A stretch of 64,000 bases of DNA from Flavobacterium paronense (GTDB lineage: Bacteria; Bacteroidota; Bacteroidia; Flavobacteriales; Flavobacteriaceae). A program made the position numbers and the translations under genes. The stretch is taken from contig NZ_JAUFQN010000019.1 of assembly GCF_030409795.1 (NCBI RefSeq), positions 2,728,001-2,792,000 of the forward strand, given 5' to 3'. Under the pieces are notes generated by a model. It was not told the DNA's origin, ran no database searches, and worked only from the letters and a program-made list of their open reading frames with translations. The first letter of the stretch is position 1; the number at the start of each line of letters is the position of its first letter. Shown here piece after piece: positions 18,401-27,565 of the stretch.

Positions 18401-18652
18401 AGCTTCGGCGATAGTATTCCCTGCTGCTGTATTGCCGGTATCAAACCAATTATTACCTCCTATCCTATTTGCATTTCCTATACTACCAATACCAGCTCCT
18501 AATGTTAAATTAGATGTAGAAATGTTTGCATTATTAAAGACACTGGGCTCTATAGTTTCTAGTCCTGTGTTTCCAAAAGTATTCCATTGAAGTAATTGAG
18601 CATTTGAAAAATTAACAATCAAAAGCGCAACAACAAGTATTTTTATTTTCAT
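15485..18652 (-). CDS. Large T9SS cargo protein with IPT/TIG and lamin-tail domains, type C sorting module
   Basis: 1055 residues, signal peptide MKIKILVVALLIVNFSNAQ. After an N-terminal beta domain come an IPT/TIG domain (about 208-285, PPSITSISPAAGIIGSQVTI) and a lamin-tail domain (about 290-460, DLFISEVTDSNYGGLSYIEI). Residues from about 560 to the end form a large module also present in the neighbour at 19059-25568: both share DYVYW, DDNWNL-NPYP, SGPSxFNG-IASGQGFFV, YTFTSDSGTFDSRF-LRYR and the end KIKLVNGEVVTKKL. That end fits the type C T9SS sorting signal. Probably a surface adhesin or matrix protein; no enzyme motif seen. No hairpin terminator is obvious between it and bioB. Confidence 0.88.
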   Translation of the reverse strand: MKIKILVVALLIVNFSNAQLLQWNTFGNTGLETIEPSVFNNANISTSNLTLGAGIGSIGNANRIGGNNWFDTGNTAAGNTIAEAIAGNDYIQFIVTPNSLSDFTPTSLVFGWDSSGTGPSTIVLRSSVDGFTTNLGSVAVAASLSGPTAYTISISGLLNITTATTFRVYGIGATGTGGTGGFDVGSNVINVQLNGTTTTTAPTCTPPSITSISPAAGIIGSQVTITASAGSLLGASAIFNGVNATTVSSSATQLVVTVPIGATTGNLVISDTQPCSVTSTFTVLPTVPICGYVTDLFISEVTDSNYGGLSYIEIYNATGATVNLADYSLQFYQDGATSPYSTTGVSLIPAFSGTLANGQTYVVSTSESGFTCGVMGGDGSLANLQTNANGINFGTNADDQIALFKGSTMIDIWGAYSDSNWSSSLGIGTSGADFRRKTTATMPTTTFNTSDWTVIDWTGSGSSACVTTNDYSDIGNYSYSAATSTTWNGTTWSNGTPTLSKLAIIDGNYNTTPNGSFEACSVLVNAGKVLTIFANQYVAIQYNLTVTPTGNVIVKNNGSLVQIDDSGINTGSINVERTASVKLLDYVYWSSPVLGFPVTSVSPGSPSSLIFKWVTTLINANGGEGNWQNTAETMAECKGYIVRAPNGFSNTSAANYTATFTGNPFNGVCQPSIFRGDDTNAGTVGPNGVMRTIKDDNWNLLGNPYPCSINAIKFLTLNTSIDGNIRLWTHGTLPSSAILDPFYGNYVYNYNPGDYITYNATGTSSGPSAFNGYIASGQGFFVIMNDGPADSTQKVTFNNSLRETVGTPNTYYDNSYFYKNSSALNRRNPPENGRIWLDLIDQANDSSRLLLGYVEGATIAKDRLYDVYFKAGNGMSIYSLINNESASIQGRPLPFNSSDIVPLGVKIRTTGTYSIAIGALDGFFQNANKNIYLEDLLTGGIYDLRLAPYTFTSDSGTFDSRFRLRYRRHSHDDEKINDDKSNEIFVYNLNNELILESNSQLISSLKLFDILGRELCQKESVNSNQFSIVSSNFPRIIIAKIKLVNGEVVTKKLAK

Positions 18653-19058
18653 TATAAAAAATGAATTATGTTATCTAATAAATTATCATAGTAACCGTAT
18701 AATCTTTCTGTAGAAAATAAGAAAAAAAACGGTAAATTGGGAGTATGAAATTACATTTATATTCCTAATATACACTATAGTTAGGTTAAGAATTTATTAA
18801 TAAACGGGGTGTTTTAATCATAAATTTCTCAACAACGCACATTAATACGTTTTTATTTACGTTTTTTAGGTTGAATGACTTATTACTTTCTTATTTCCTA
18901 TGAGTTTAATCCTAAAAAATATAATAGGCAATCTATTCTATATGAAATTTATAATTTAGTTAACCATATTTGATTCCTTAAAATGAAAGAAAAACACATG
19001 TCAATAAAAAAAGGTCTCGTTAGAATTAACGAGACCTTTTTTTCTATATAATAAAGAA
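18653..19058. other. Intergenic region between the two giant T9SS genes
   Basis: No gene visible in 406 bases. It contains the terminator of the downstream gene (19006-19043) and, upstream of the 1055-residue protein, blocks resembling the region before the 2169-residue protein: AAATTACAT near 18744, TTAAGAATTTATTAATAAA at 18786-18804 and GTTTAATCCTAAAAA at 18904-18918, at nearly the same distances from the start codon. The -33 TTG seen at the paralogue is absent here. Confidence 0.6.
19006..19043 (-). terminator. Terminator after the 2169-residue T9SS protein gene
   Basis: AAAAAAAGGTCTCGTTA-GAAT-TAACGAGACCTTTTTTT is a perfect long hairpin with T runs on both strands, 16 bases past the stop codon. 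Confidence 0.92.
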
Positions 19059-22000
19059 TTAAAGAATAATTTTTCTTGAAATCGTTACGCCATTTTCCAA
19101 CTTAATTTTCACAATTAATGTTTGTTGGCTCATCGTAATAGTAGACGTTACAAAATTAGTTTTGTTAATTGCTTTTGCGAAGAACAATTGTCTGCCTAAT
19201 ACATCGTATACTGTTACTTCTTGTATGTTTTCAACATGAGATTTGATAGTCATTTCACCATGGTTAGTAGCTACTACAACACTACTGTCTACTGTTCCAA
19301 AATCAGGATTATCCAAAGCTGAACCATCAGTATAGCGCAATACAAATCTATTTTCAAATTGTCCTGCGTTAGAAGTAAAAGTATAGGGGTGTGTTTTTAT
19401 ACTTTGAATTACATTTAACAGTTTATCTTCTATATAAATGTTTTGACTTCCATGAAACATCCCATCTAATGCCCCAATACCAATCATGTATGTCCCACTC
19501 GAGGGAATGGCAACTCCTAAACGAACAGTATCATTTTCGTTAAAAGGCAAACCTCTACCTTGAATAATAAACCCTTGTGGATTTTCTGTATTTAGATAAG
19601 AAACAATTTTTAAAGAATTGCCTAGTCCTGTAATGGCATCATACATTCTGTCTTTATCATTGGTTGCATTTTCAGCATAACCAATTAAAATGCGATTTGA
19701 ATCTCCTTGTGCCGATATTATGTCCAACCAAATACGATGTTTTTCTTCTTCATTTATAGTTTCTTGAGCGGGAGATGTTGTTTTAAAAAACTGTGAATTA
19801 TTATAAGGCGCATAAGTAGAAGCCGTATACCGCATACTGTTATTGAAATTAACAGCACTGGTTGTGGTCGAACCATCGCTCATTAATACAAAAAAACCTT
19901 GTCCTGAAGCAATTTTCCCATTGAATGAAATTGGCCCACTAGAAACTCCTAAACTGTTGTACAAGACATAATTTACGGTTGACGAATAATTAAGTATAAA
20001 ATCACTATAGTAAGGATCAACAGTAGAAACAGGCCCTTGTTGATGTGTCCACAAGTACACAAACCCTTCTATATCTGGGTTATTTGATGCTGATAAAAAA
20101 GTTAATGCATTAATTGCTGATGGATAGGGATTACTCACTAAGTTCCAGTTATCGTCCCAACGAGTTACTGTAATAGGATTAGGGTTGGACGGAACGGTGT
20201 AATTTAATCCTGTGGTTATGCCGTCGCCATAATAACTTCCTCTTGAAATAGGCGTAGTAAAAGCACCATTATTAGGTCGTCCTCTGAATGTGAATGGCAA
20301 CGTTATGGCAGTTGCAGAACCATTAAAGGTTCTAGCAATATAACCTCTCCCTGCCGTCATGTTAGTGGTTGAAGGTGCATTCCAATTACCTTGTGTACCA
20401 TTCGAATTAGAAAATAATGGATTCCATTCGTATCTAAAGCCATTTGGTAAATTGCTTACTGCAAAAGATTTTGTTGGCGCACCCCAATATACATAGTCTA
20501 CATTGGTAGCGGTATAATTTCGAATAAGTTGAAAATCAGTTCCACTATTAGCATCGGCATCATCTATTTGAATCAACTGACCATTATTTTTAATTTGAAA
20601 ATCAGGAACATCTGTGGTTACCACTGTTGCAATTTTTACTCCTTTTCTAACGGTTATTACTTCATCTGTATTCACCAATAAAATACTTCCACTTACATTT
20701 AAATCTTCATTTACAAATGTTTGTGTAGCATTTTGCAACGATTTTGTTCCAGTTCCAGAAATAGTAAGATTAGTATAATAGGAAGAATTAAATAATGTAA
20801 CCGTTTGATTTGCTCCTGCATACTCTACAGTTGATCCAGTTTCAAGAGTAATGGTTGGGGAATTTGTATTATCTATAGCTGTTACAGCGCTTCCATTAAA
20901 TCCAGCCGTATTGGAATGTTTAAATATACCTGTTGCCTTAACTTTAAATGTTCCACCAGCCTGAATTTTTACAGGACTTGTGAGTGTATTTGTCCCAACA
21001 TTATTTCCTACAACATCTATATTGTAATAATTGGGAGCCAGTCTAATTTGTTGTAAAGTTAAAATTGGTACTAAAATTGAACCACTGGTGAAAGTAACTT
21101 TGGTACCTGTTCCTAAAGCATAAGTTCCAGAAGCATCTGGTTTAACTCCTGCTCCTGCTGTTCTGTATTCTGAAGTTCCAGTCATGGTTAAATTGGTTCC
21201 TGCACCACCCATTCCTTTATCTTCCACATCTAAAATTGCAGTATTTGCAACAGTAATTGTGCCCGTTATAGAACTGATTGCCGACGAAATAGTTTTCACG
21301 CCACTTGTAGAAAATTTTAGGTTTTTGTAGCTTCGAGTTCCTCTTAAGTATTGATCAAAAGCACTTGCGCCATCAGCACCATTTAACTCTATTGTTGAAT
21401 TATCTGCCAAGTTATACACGTTTGACAATCCCACTACTCTAGGAATTAAATCAGTAGAAGAGGAAGACAAACCAGGTATTTGATAAAGCGTTCCATCTTC
21501 CATGGTTAATCCTCCATCGCTTCCGGTTAGTAATGCAGTTGTCGACTCAATAAACTGCCCTTTTTTGATATTTAATAGTCCGGGAGAAGTAATACTAGTT
21601 GCGCTACTTAAGGTTAATTTTTTTGTATTATCTATTAATTCACAAATAATTGTTTTTGCCGTACCGCCTGTAGTAAAAACATCTCCAGTTACTTGATTGT
21701 CTACTCCAACAAACCAAAAAACACCTGTTTGATTATAGGTTTTATTACTAGATGAATATTGAACATTCCCTGTTGTTGCCGAAAGTTGTTGTAAACCGTC
21801 AAGTGAGGTAACGATTAACGTTGTTCCCGTTTGTGAAGCAAAAGTATTTGTTCCCGCTGCACTTACTGTAGTTTTCTTAATTACTAAAGGAGTAGTTCCG
21901 TTAGTTGCCCATCCAAAATGCAATGTACCACCAGTTTCCACTGTAAAAGGAGCTGTGTATGAACCAACACTATTGGTAGTAAGGTCTTGCGTAGCAAATT

Positions 22001-25000
22001 TTCTAACACTTGTTCCTTTAATTGTCATCGGAATAGCAACAGCAACGGGTGCAATATCAATTAATTTTGGCGAAACCAATGTTCCTCCATCAAAGTTGAC
22101 AGTCATTCTGGCGGGCGTTCCACTGCCTCCATCATTGGTAAACGAGGTTACAGTGGATGCAATTTTAACATCACCCTTAAAAGTAACATTGCCACTTAAT
22201 GTTGTAGGTGTTCCGGCACCTATATAATGTATTTTTAAATCATCATTACTACCACATTCAAAATTTCCGTTGACCGTAAACTGATGATTAAATGCGTCTG
22301 TCGTAAAACTAGAACCAAAACTGAATGGCCCATCATAAATAGTCATATTACCATTGACTACAAATCCGTTAGTTCCCGTTCTATTTGTTGCTCCGTGAAT
22401 ATAATTAGAACTAGCATTCGAAATATCAAAATCATTTTCACATAGATTAATAATACCTATACCGCCTCCAATAATTGACCAAGAAAACCCAGGATTAATA
22501 TCAACAACTAAGTTCCCAAATTTATACCCATTGGCATTACTAGATATTGCCGTTGAAGTGTTAATCAAAGATCCTGAACCTGCACCCGTAAAACCCCAAT
22601 CATTGATGGTAACGGTTGATCCTCCTTCAAACAATTCAACACCATCCCACATAGGATGAACATTGTTTACTGAATTTTGATTTAATATCATGTCACCACC
22701 AGCTCTAACAATTAAATTTCCAGTAGAATTTAGTTTAATGTCTCCCGAAATATCTAATGTCCCACCTGATAAAACTTCTGCTTTTTTACCAGCTGCTATA
22801 AAAGTGAATGTTGGTGAAGCAATATTGGCATCAATATATAAATAACCTCCGGATTGAATGATAAAATCACAATTGTAATTTTTTGATGTCGTTCCACCAC
22901 CACCAACGTATTTATCAATCAAAACTCTATTTACAGTGTTAGCTGTGTTTTGTGGGGCTTTATTATCATAAGCACCACCTGTTAGCCATGTACTTCCATC
23001 ATAGTATTCCCAATCTCCATTAAATGAAAGATTAGTTGCGTATTTTGGTCTCATATCACCAGCAGCAAAAGTAAATGCAGAAATAACAAAACTGTTACTC
23101 GTTGCTAGCGTTAAACTACCGCTTGTAGCTTCTAGTGTATAAGTTCCCGAAGAAGTATGCACAATTCCCGAAAAAGTAGAAACACCAGAAGTAGGAGATA
23201 CAGTTATTGGCTCTCCTGTCATCGCTCCTGTTGAAGTGATAACAATGGAAGTAGTATAATCTAAATCAATATTTCCGAAGATATCTGATGCTTTTACCGT
23301 TGGCGCAGTTGCCATCGCAGCATTTTGAGCCGTGTTAACCGGTTGCGTTACAAACGCTAATCTATCTGCAGTAACTTCAATTCTGTTTCTATCGCTTGTG
23401 GTACTCGATACTACACTTGTAAAAGCGGCAAAGGTTGAAGAAGTATTGCTTCCTGCAGCAGCTACATTGGCATTAGCAATGGTAACCTGAATTTGTTGGT
23501 TATCGGTAACAGCATTTAAAAAAGTTACTCTCAACGTTAAACCAGTTGAGCCGCCAGTTGAAGCTGTAACATCAGCACCCGATAATCCAGCGAAAGCTAT
23601 TGTTCCAGCACCGGTATTTATAGTTGGTACATTATTGACCATCGCATTGCCGTTGAAAAGTGCCGCTGTTCTAATGTTAGCAATATTGGTTACGTTAAAA
23701 GTAATCCCTGATAAAATGGTTGGCAATCCATCAAGATCAGCTGCTCCGCCTCCATCTCTAATATCAAACTTAAACAAATCGATACTGCCGTTTGCACCGC
23801 TTGTAGTATTACTAATGGTTGCTGATTGATACGTAGCATAAGCGATATTTGAATTATAAACATACCCTGCATTGGCTATAATATCTGATAAATTGCTTGG
23901 CGTTGCTGTTGCTGTAAAATTAATAATGTAGGTAGGTTCACTTGTATCATTTGTTCCATTAATAGTTACACTCCCAATCCTAGTTCCTGTTGTGGTGGGT
24001 GTAAAGCGAACCGTAAAAGTAGTGGTGCCAGCAGCAGCAACTGGCGAGGATGCCAAAGGTGCAATAAGGGTATAATCCGTTCCACTGATTGATAACGGGG
24101 TAGTAAACGTTAAATTGGCAGAACCTGTATTTTCTATTGTGAAAACCAAATCGGTAAACGCACCTATTGCAGTGGTTGCAAATGTTTGTGAACCGTTATG
24201 AGCAATTGAAGTTACACCTTGTTTTACATTGATTTCGGGTGCGGGCGATAGTGTTAAAACTCCCGCGGAAGTTGCTGACCAAGCTGAACTTCCTCCGGCA
24301 TTCACCACTTTTATCCTAAAATAATAGGTTGTTGCGCTTGCTAATCCCGAAATGGTTTGACTAATCGAAGCTGATGAAATTCCAGTTATTGTTGATACAA
24401 CCGAACTAAAATCGGAATTGTCATCTACCTCAATAGTATATGTATATGTAGCACTTCCGCCAGTTGGCGCAGTCCAGTTGGCAACAAAAGAAGAGGCTGT
24501 TTCACCATTCCCAACACCTATAGTTGGCGCATTGTGAATAGTGGTAAACGTTGGGAAACTAGAGGTATGTGAATAACCCGTTTGTGGTGAAGCGCAATCA
24601 TTTATGGCATACGCTCTATAATAATAAAGGGTATTGGCGGTTAAAACCGAACCTGTAGATTGATTAAATGTTGCTACACCAAATGTTCCTGTTGTATTTA
24701 CTGTTGTTGGTGTGGTTAAAGCAGCATTAGTTGCATATTGAAAACCACGAGTGGTAATGTTTGTTCCACCACCAACGGCAGTAATATCACCGTTTAAAGT
24801 GACACTTGTTGTAGCGATTGCAGAAGCAGAGGTTGTTGCCGAAAGTGTGGGCGCTGCGCAGGAAACAGCAAACGTTGCTGTTAAACTCAAATTATCAATC
24901 CCCATTCCTTGTCCGTTAGTTGCACCACCTACACCTGTTAATGTCCAACATAAATAATAAAACCCATTTGGCGCAATAGTCAATCCTGTAAGATTCAAAG

Positions 25001-25568
25001 TTTTAGAAATAGTAGTTGGTGGGTTTACAACTCCATTAGCTGCATCAGCTGCATAAGCTTGATCTCCACTCGCATTAGAAGTATTTACTGCTGTGCCAGT
25101 AGCCCCATGAGTAAAAGTCCAGTTGAAAGCTCTAGTTCCTGTTCTATATTTTTCATAATCAAAAGCTACTGCTAAGTCTGTAATATTTGTTGCTCCCGTA
25201 TTTTTAATTTGAATAATTATATTTCTTGGACTTGTTAAAGATGAACCGGTTAAAAAACCTAATGACCTATCAGTTGCTGAAGCTGTAACTCCATTTGCCC
25301 AATTTATTATTCCGGCACCTGAAGTTCCTGTAACTGCTCCTGTACCCGAAGTTCCATAAGCCAATACAGTAGCTGTTGTACCTGTAGTATAATTAGTGGA
25401 ATTATTATTTACTACAAAACCAGTTGGTAAGGTTGCAGTGGCCGAACTTCCAAGGGCATCAAAGTTTTGTGTAACTGGTGTAGCACTTGGAATATTTACC
25501 TGCCCATAGGAACTGACCGAATTCAATACTAAAACAAAAAAAGCAACAAGTAATAATCTAAATTTCAT
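19059..25568 (-). CDS. Giant T9SS cargo protein with fibronectin III and choice-of-anchor D domains, type C sorting module
   Basis: 2169 residues, the largest gene here. Signal peptide ending near SVSSYGQ. Order: a jelly-roll-like N-domain (25-230); a Cys-linked repeat; a fibronectin type III domain (about 340-440, PTIGVGNGETASSFVANWTA); a choice-of-anchor D domain (about 443-555, PEINVKQGVTSIAHNGSQTF); long serine/threonine/glycine-rich beta repeats (560-1690); then the C-terminal module of about 470 residues shared with the 15485-18652 protein (FNGKIASGQGFFVLMSDG, LDGMFHGSQNIYIEDKLL) and a type C T9SS end (VKIKLENGVTISRKIIL). It is low in charge and has no catalytic motif, so a surface adhesin or fibre protein is most likely. 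It has its own promoter and terminator. Confidence 0.9.
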   Translation of the reverse strand: MKFRLLLVAFFVLVLNSVSSYGQVNIPSATPVTQNFDALGSSATATLPTGFVVNNNSTNYTTGTTATVLAYGTSGTGAVTGTSGAGIINWANGVTASATDRSLGFLTGSSLTSPRNIIIQIKNTGATNITDLAVAFDYEKYRTGTRAFNWTFTHGATGTAVNTSNASGDQAYAADAANGVVNPPTTISKTLNLTGLTIAPNGFYYLCWTLTGVGGATNGQGMGIDNLSLTATFAVSCAAPTLSATTSASAIATTSVTLNGDITAVGGGTNITTRGFQYATNAALTTPTTVNTTGTFGVATFNQSTGSVLTANTLYYYRAYAINDCASPQTGYSHTSSFPTFTTIHNAPTIGVGNGETASSFVANWTAPTGGSATYTYTIEVDDNSDFSSVVSTITGISSASISQTISGLASATTYYFRIKVVNAGGSSAWSATSAGVLTLSPAPEINVKQGVTSIAHNGSQTFATTAIGAFTDLVFTIENTGSANLTFTTPLSISGTDYTLIAPLASSPVAAAGTTTFTVRFTPTTTGTRIGSVTINGTNDTSEPTYIINFTATATPSNLSDIIANAGYVYNSNIAYATYQSATISNTTSGANGSIDLFKFDIRDGGGAADLDGLPTILSGITFNVTNIANIRTAALFNGNAMVNNVPTINTGAGTIAFAGLSGADVTASTGGSTGLTLRVTFLNAVTDNQQIQVTIANANVAAAGSNTSSTFAAFTSVVSSTTSDRNRIEVTADRLAFVTQPVNTAQNAAMATAPTVKASDIFGNIDLDYTTSIVITSTGAMTGEPITVSPTSGVSTFSGIVHTSSGTYTLEATSGSLTLATSNSFVISAFTFAAGDMRPKYATNLSFNGDWEYYDGSTWLTGGAYDNKAPQNTANTVNRVLIDKYVGGGGTTSKNYNCDFIIQSGGYLYIDANIASPTFTFIAAGKKAEVLSGGTLDISGDIKLNSTGNLIVRAGGDMILNQNSVNNVHPMWDGVELFEGGSTVTINDWGFTGAGSGSLINTSTAISSNANGYKFGNLVVDINPGFSWSIIGGGIGIINLCENDFDISNASSNYIHGATNRTGTNGFVVNGNMTIYDGPFSFGSSFTTDAFNHQFTVNGNFECGSNDDLKIHYIGAGTPTTLSGNVTFKGDVKIASTVTSFTNDGGSGTPARMTVNFDGGTLVSPKLIDIAPVAVAIPMTIKGTSVRKFATQDLTTNSVGSYTAPFTVETGGTLHFGWATNGTTPLVIKKTTVSAAGTNTFASQTGTTLIVTSLDGLQQLSATTGNVQYSSSNKTYNQTGVFWFVGVDNQVTGDVFTTGGTAKTIICELIDNTKKLTLSSATSITSPGLLNIKKGQFIESTTALLTGSDGGLTMEDGTLYQIPGLSSSSTDLIPRVVGLSNVYNLADNSTIELNGADGASAFDQYLRGTRSYKNLKFSTSGVKTISSAISSITGTITVANTAILDVEDKGMGGAGTNLTMTGTSEYRTAGAGVKPDASGTYALGTGTKVTFTSGSILVPILTLQQIRLAPNYYNIDVVGNNVGTNTLTSPVKIQAGGTFKVKATGIFKHSNTAGFNGSAVTAIDNTNSPTITLETGSTVEYAGANQTVTLFNSSYYTNLTISGTGTKSLQNATQTFVNEDLNVSGSILLVNTDEVITVRKGVKIATVVTTDVPDFQIKNNGQLIQIDDADANSGTDFQLIRNYTATNVDYVYWGAPTKSFAVSNLPNGFRYEWNPLFSNSNGTQGNWNAPSTTNMTAGRGYIARTFNGSATAITLPFTFRGRPNNGAFTTPISRGSYYGDGITTGLNYTVPSNPNPITVTRWDDNWNLVSNPYPSAINALTFLSASNNPDIEGFVYLWTHQQGPVSTVDPYYSDFILNYSSTVNYVLYNSLGVSSGPISFNGKIASGQGFFVLMSDGSTTTSAVNFNNSMRYTASTYAPYNNSQFFKTTSPAQETINEEEKHRIWLDIISAQGDSNRILIGYAENATNDKDRMYDAITGLGNSLKIVSYLNTENPQGFIIQGRGLPFNENDTVRLGVAIPSSGTYMIGIGALDGMFHGSQNIYIEDKLLNVIQSIKTHPYTFTSNAGQFENRFVLRYTDGSALDNPDFGTVDSSVVVATNHGEMTIKSHVENIQEVTVYDVLGRQLFFAKAINKTNFVTSTITMSQQTLIVKIKLENGVTISRKIIL

Positions 25569-25891
25569 AAATGAATATTATATAATTTCATAGTTATCCT
25601 CTTGATTGTGAGACACAAAAAAAGGTCAAGACTTAAGAAGTAGAAATAGGGACAACAAAATTACATCTAAATCACTAAAATACAAGTAGTTTGAATTAAG
25701 AAATTATCAATAAAAAGCTATGTTTATGAACATTTACTGCTAATTTCTTGTAAATTGATGATTTTGTTTACATATTTAAAAAAATAACGGTATAAATCGC
25801 TTTATTTTCTGTGCGTTTAATCTTAAAAAGTCCGGAACAAAAGAATTCATGCTAATTACCTAACTTTGTTTTTGAAATTTGTATCCAAACA
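25569..25891. other. Intergenic region between the giant T9SS gene and recX
   Basis: No gene visible in 323 bases. It holds the promoter at 25656-25685 and blocks collinear with 18653-19058: AAAATTACAT (25657), TTAAGAAATTATCAATAAA (25696-25714) and GTTTAATCTTAAAAA (25815-25829). This points to duplication of gene and control region together. Confidence 0.6.
25656..25685 (-). promoter_or_regulatory. Candidate promoter of the 2169-residue T9SS protein gene
   Basis: On the minus strand TTG (25685-25683), a 19-base spacer and a perfect TAATTTTG (25663-25656). This predicts a leader of about 80 bases. Confidence 0.6.
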
Positions 25892-26365
25892 ATGAACGAA
25901 GCACTAACACTAAAAGAAGCCCAACTCAAACTGGAATATTATTGTTCCTATCAGGAACGATGCCACCAGGAAGTCGTGCAAAAGGCAGGTGATTTGGGCA
26001 TGAAATCCGATGAGACAGATGCTATTGTGGTTCATTTAATTCAACATAATTTTCTAAATGAGGAACGCTTCGCCCGAAGTTTTGCACGAGGAAAACACCG
26101 TATCAAACTTTGGGGTAAAAACCGAATAGTCAACGAACTAAAACAGCGACAAATTTCGGCGCGCAATATCAAATGCGCTTTAACCGAGATTGATGATGAT
26201 GAATACCACGATACATTTGATAAACTAGCTGAAAAACATTGGGAAACCATCAGAGAAAATAATGTTCAAAGAAAAAAGAAAAAGTTCTGCGATTTCTTGC
26301 TTCGTAAAGGATGGGAAAGTAATTTGGTTTATGCGAAGTTAAAGGAATTAGAAAACGCTATTTAG
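25892..26365 (+). CDS. recX: Regulatory protein RecX
   Basis: Modulates RecA filaments. The 157 residues contain three tandem three-helix repeats: repeat 1 with LEYYCSYQERCHQEVVQK, repeat 2 with FLNEERFARSFARGKHRIKLWG and repeat 3 with CDFLLRKGWESNLVYAKL, as expected for the family. Its last 8 bases overlap the end of the convergent ketoacyl synthase gene, so no terminator fits between them. Confidence 0.92.
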   Translation: MNEALTLKEAQLKLEYYCSYQERCHQEVVQKAGDLGMKSDETDAIVVHLIQHNFLNEERFARSFARGKHRIKLWGKNRIVNELKQRQISARNIKCALTEIDDDEYHDTFDKLAEKHWETIRENNVQRKKKKFCDFLLRKGWESNLVYAKLKELENAI

Positions 26366-27509
26366 AAACCAAAATACTAACTGCATTGCCTCCAAATCCA
26401 ACAGCATTAATCAATACGTTTCGAATGGCTTTGCGCGGATTATGTTCTGTAACAAATGGAACTCCTATGAACTGTTGGTGCTGCATCATCAAAAGTGCCA
26501 TTTCAAGATTGAGGATCCCTGAGGCACCAAAGGTGTGACCCACTTTCCATTTGTTGGTAGTTAACATTGGGAGCTTATTGCCGAAGACTTTTTGTATGGC
26601 TTTGTATTCAGATTTGTCCCCTTTTATCGTTCCGGGAGCATGCATCACTATAACATCAACTTCATCTAGTGTCACATTTTGCAATGCCATTTTCATTGAT
26701 TTCTGAAAACATTCTGCTTCATCAGTGATGGAAATGCTATGTTGCAAATCGTCAGTAGCATAGCCAAATCCGGTAACGTACCCTAAGGCATTTTTTTGTT
26801 CTCCTATTTCCAGACAAGCCATTGCAGCACCTTCACCCAACACCATCGAATTATTGGTTTTATGTAAATCAAAAGCTCGACAAGGAAACTCCGAATTGGT
26901 TTTGGCATAAATTTTCAAAGCCTGCATTTGAGCAATCGTAAAAGCCGTCAAAGGTGCTTCGCTTCCACCGACTAAAAAGGTATCCGCCATACCTGCCTGC
27001 AGCCAAGCAATTCCGTTTAACAAGGCATGCAAAGCAGTTGAGCATGTAATAGAATGAGATAATTCAGGCCCATTTGATTTCAAATCATGAGCCACCCAAG
27101 TAGAAATGTTTCCCAAAGTTGTTGTTGGTGAAGCTAAAGTTGGTGTTTTTCCTGTTTCTAAAAATTCCTGATGATACTTTTCAAAAAGTTGGGTAGCACC
27201 ACGTGAAGAACCTATATTAACTCCAAAAACGGAATCTTTCCAACCCGCTTTTTTAACCGCTTCTCTTGATGCCAAAATTGCATAAAGCACCGAATTATCA
27301 AGCGGTTTATATTTTGATTCTGAGTTTCTTAATGCCTCAACTTCTATAGCAAGCCTATCTGATATTGGGACAACCAAATAATTAGAACTCCCTATTTGCT
27401 TTTCAACAATTAGTGATTTTGGATTCAGATATTCCTTCCAAACTTCAGCCGTAGTTTTTCCTAAAGGAGAAAACGAAGCAATTGAAGTTATAGCAATAGG
27501 TCTTTTCAA
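26358..27509 (-). CDS. Beta-ketoacyl-ACP synthase family protein of the biotin operon
   Basis: 383 residues of thiolase-fold condensing enzyme. The nucleophile is in SITCSTALHAL (Cys near residue 154), the histidines in VIVMHAPGTIKGD and WKVGHTFGASG, so the Cys-His-His triad is complete. The first active-site histidine is followed by APGT rather than the usual GTGT. It is the last gene of the bioF-DUF2007-bioD-bioA operon, 56 bases after bioA, which suggests work on the pimeloyl precursor of biotin; that is inference. No bioC, bioH or bioW is present in the window. A general fatty-acid role is the alternative. Confidence 0.85.
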   Translation of the reverse strand: MKRPIAITSIASFSPLGKTTAEVWKEYLNPKSLIVEKQIGSSNYLVVPISDRLAIEVEALRNSESKYKPLDNSVLYAILASREAVKKAGWKDSVFGVNIGSSRGATQLFEKYHQEFLETGKTPTLASPTTTLGNISTWVAHDLKSNGPELSHSITCSTALHALLNGIAWLQAGMADTFLVGGSEAPLTAFTIAQMQALKIYAKTNSEFPCRAFDLHKTNNSMVLGEGAAMACLEIGEQKNALGYVTGFGYATDDLQHSISITDEAECFQKSMKMALQNVTLDEVDVIVMHAPGTIKGDKSEYKAIQKVFGNKLPMLTTNKWKVGHTFGASGILNLEMALLMMQHQQFIGVPFVTEHNPRKAIRNVLINAVGFGGNAVSILVSK

Positions 27510-27523
27510 AATTTTATTTATTT

Positions 27524-27563
27524 AACCGCAAAGGTCGCAAAGTTTTGCGCAAAGATCGCTAAG
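27524..27563. repeat. Imperfect CGCAAAG repeat between bioA and the ketoacyl synthase
   Basis: CCGCAAAGGTCGCAAAG followed by TGCGCAAAGATCGCTAAG: three to four copies of a CGCAAAG(N)TCGC-like unit, filling most of the 56-base gap. Such units occur between genes in many Bacteroidota. Confidence 0.6.
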
Positions 27564-27565
27564 AA

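Noticed and set aside
21502..24957. Several plus-strand open frames inside the giant T9SS gene
   Set aside because: They are antisense shadows of the long minus-strand gene with Val/Pro/Leu-rich composition, without starts, domains or neighbours.
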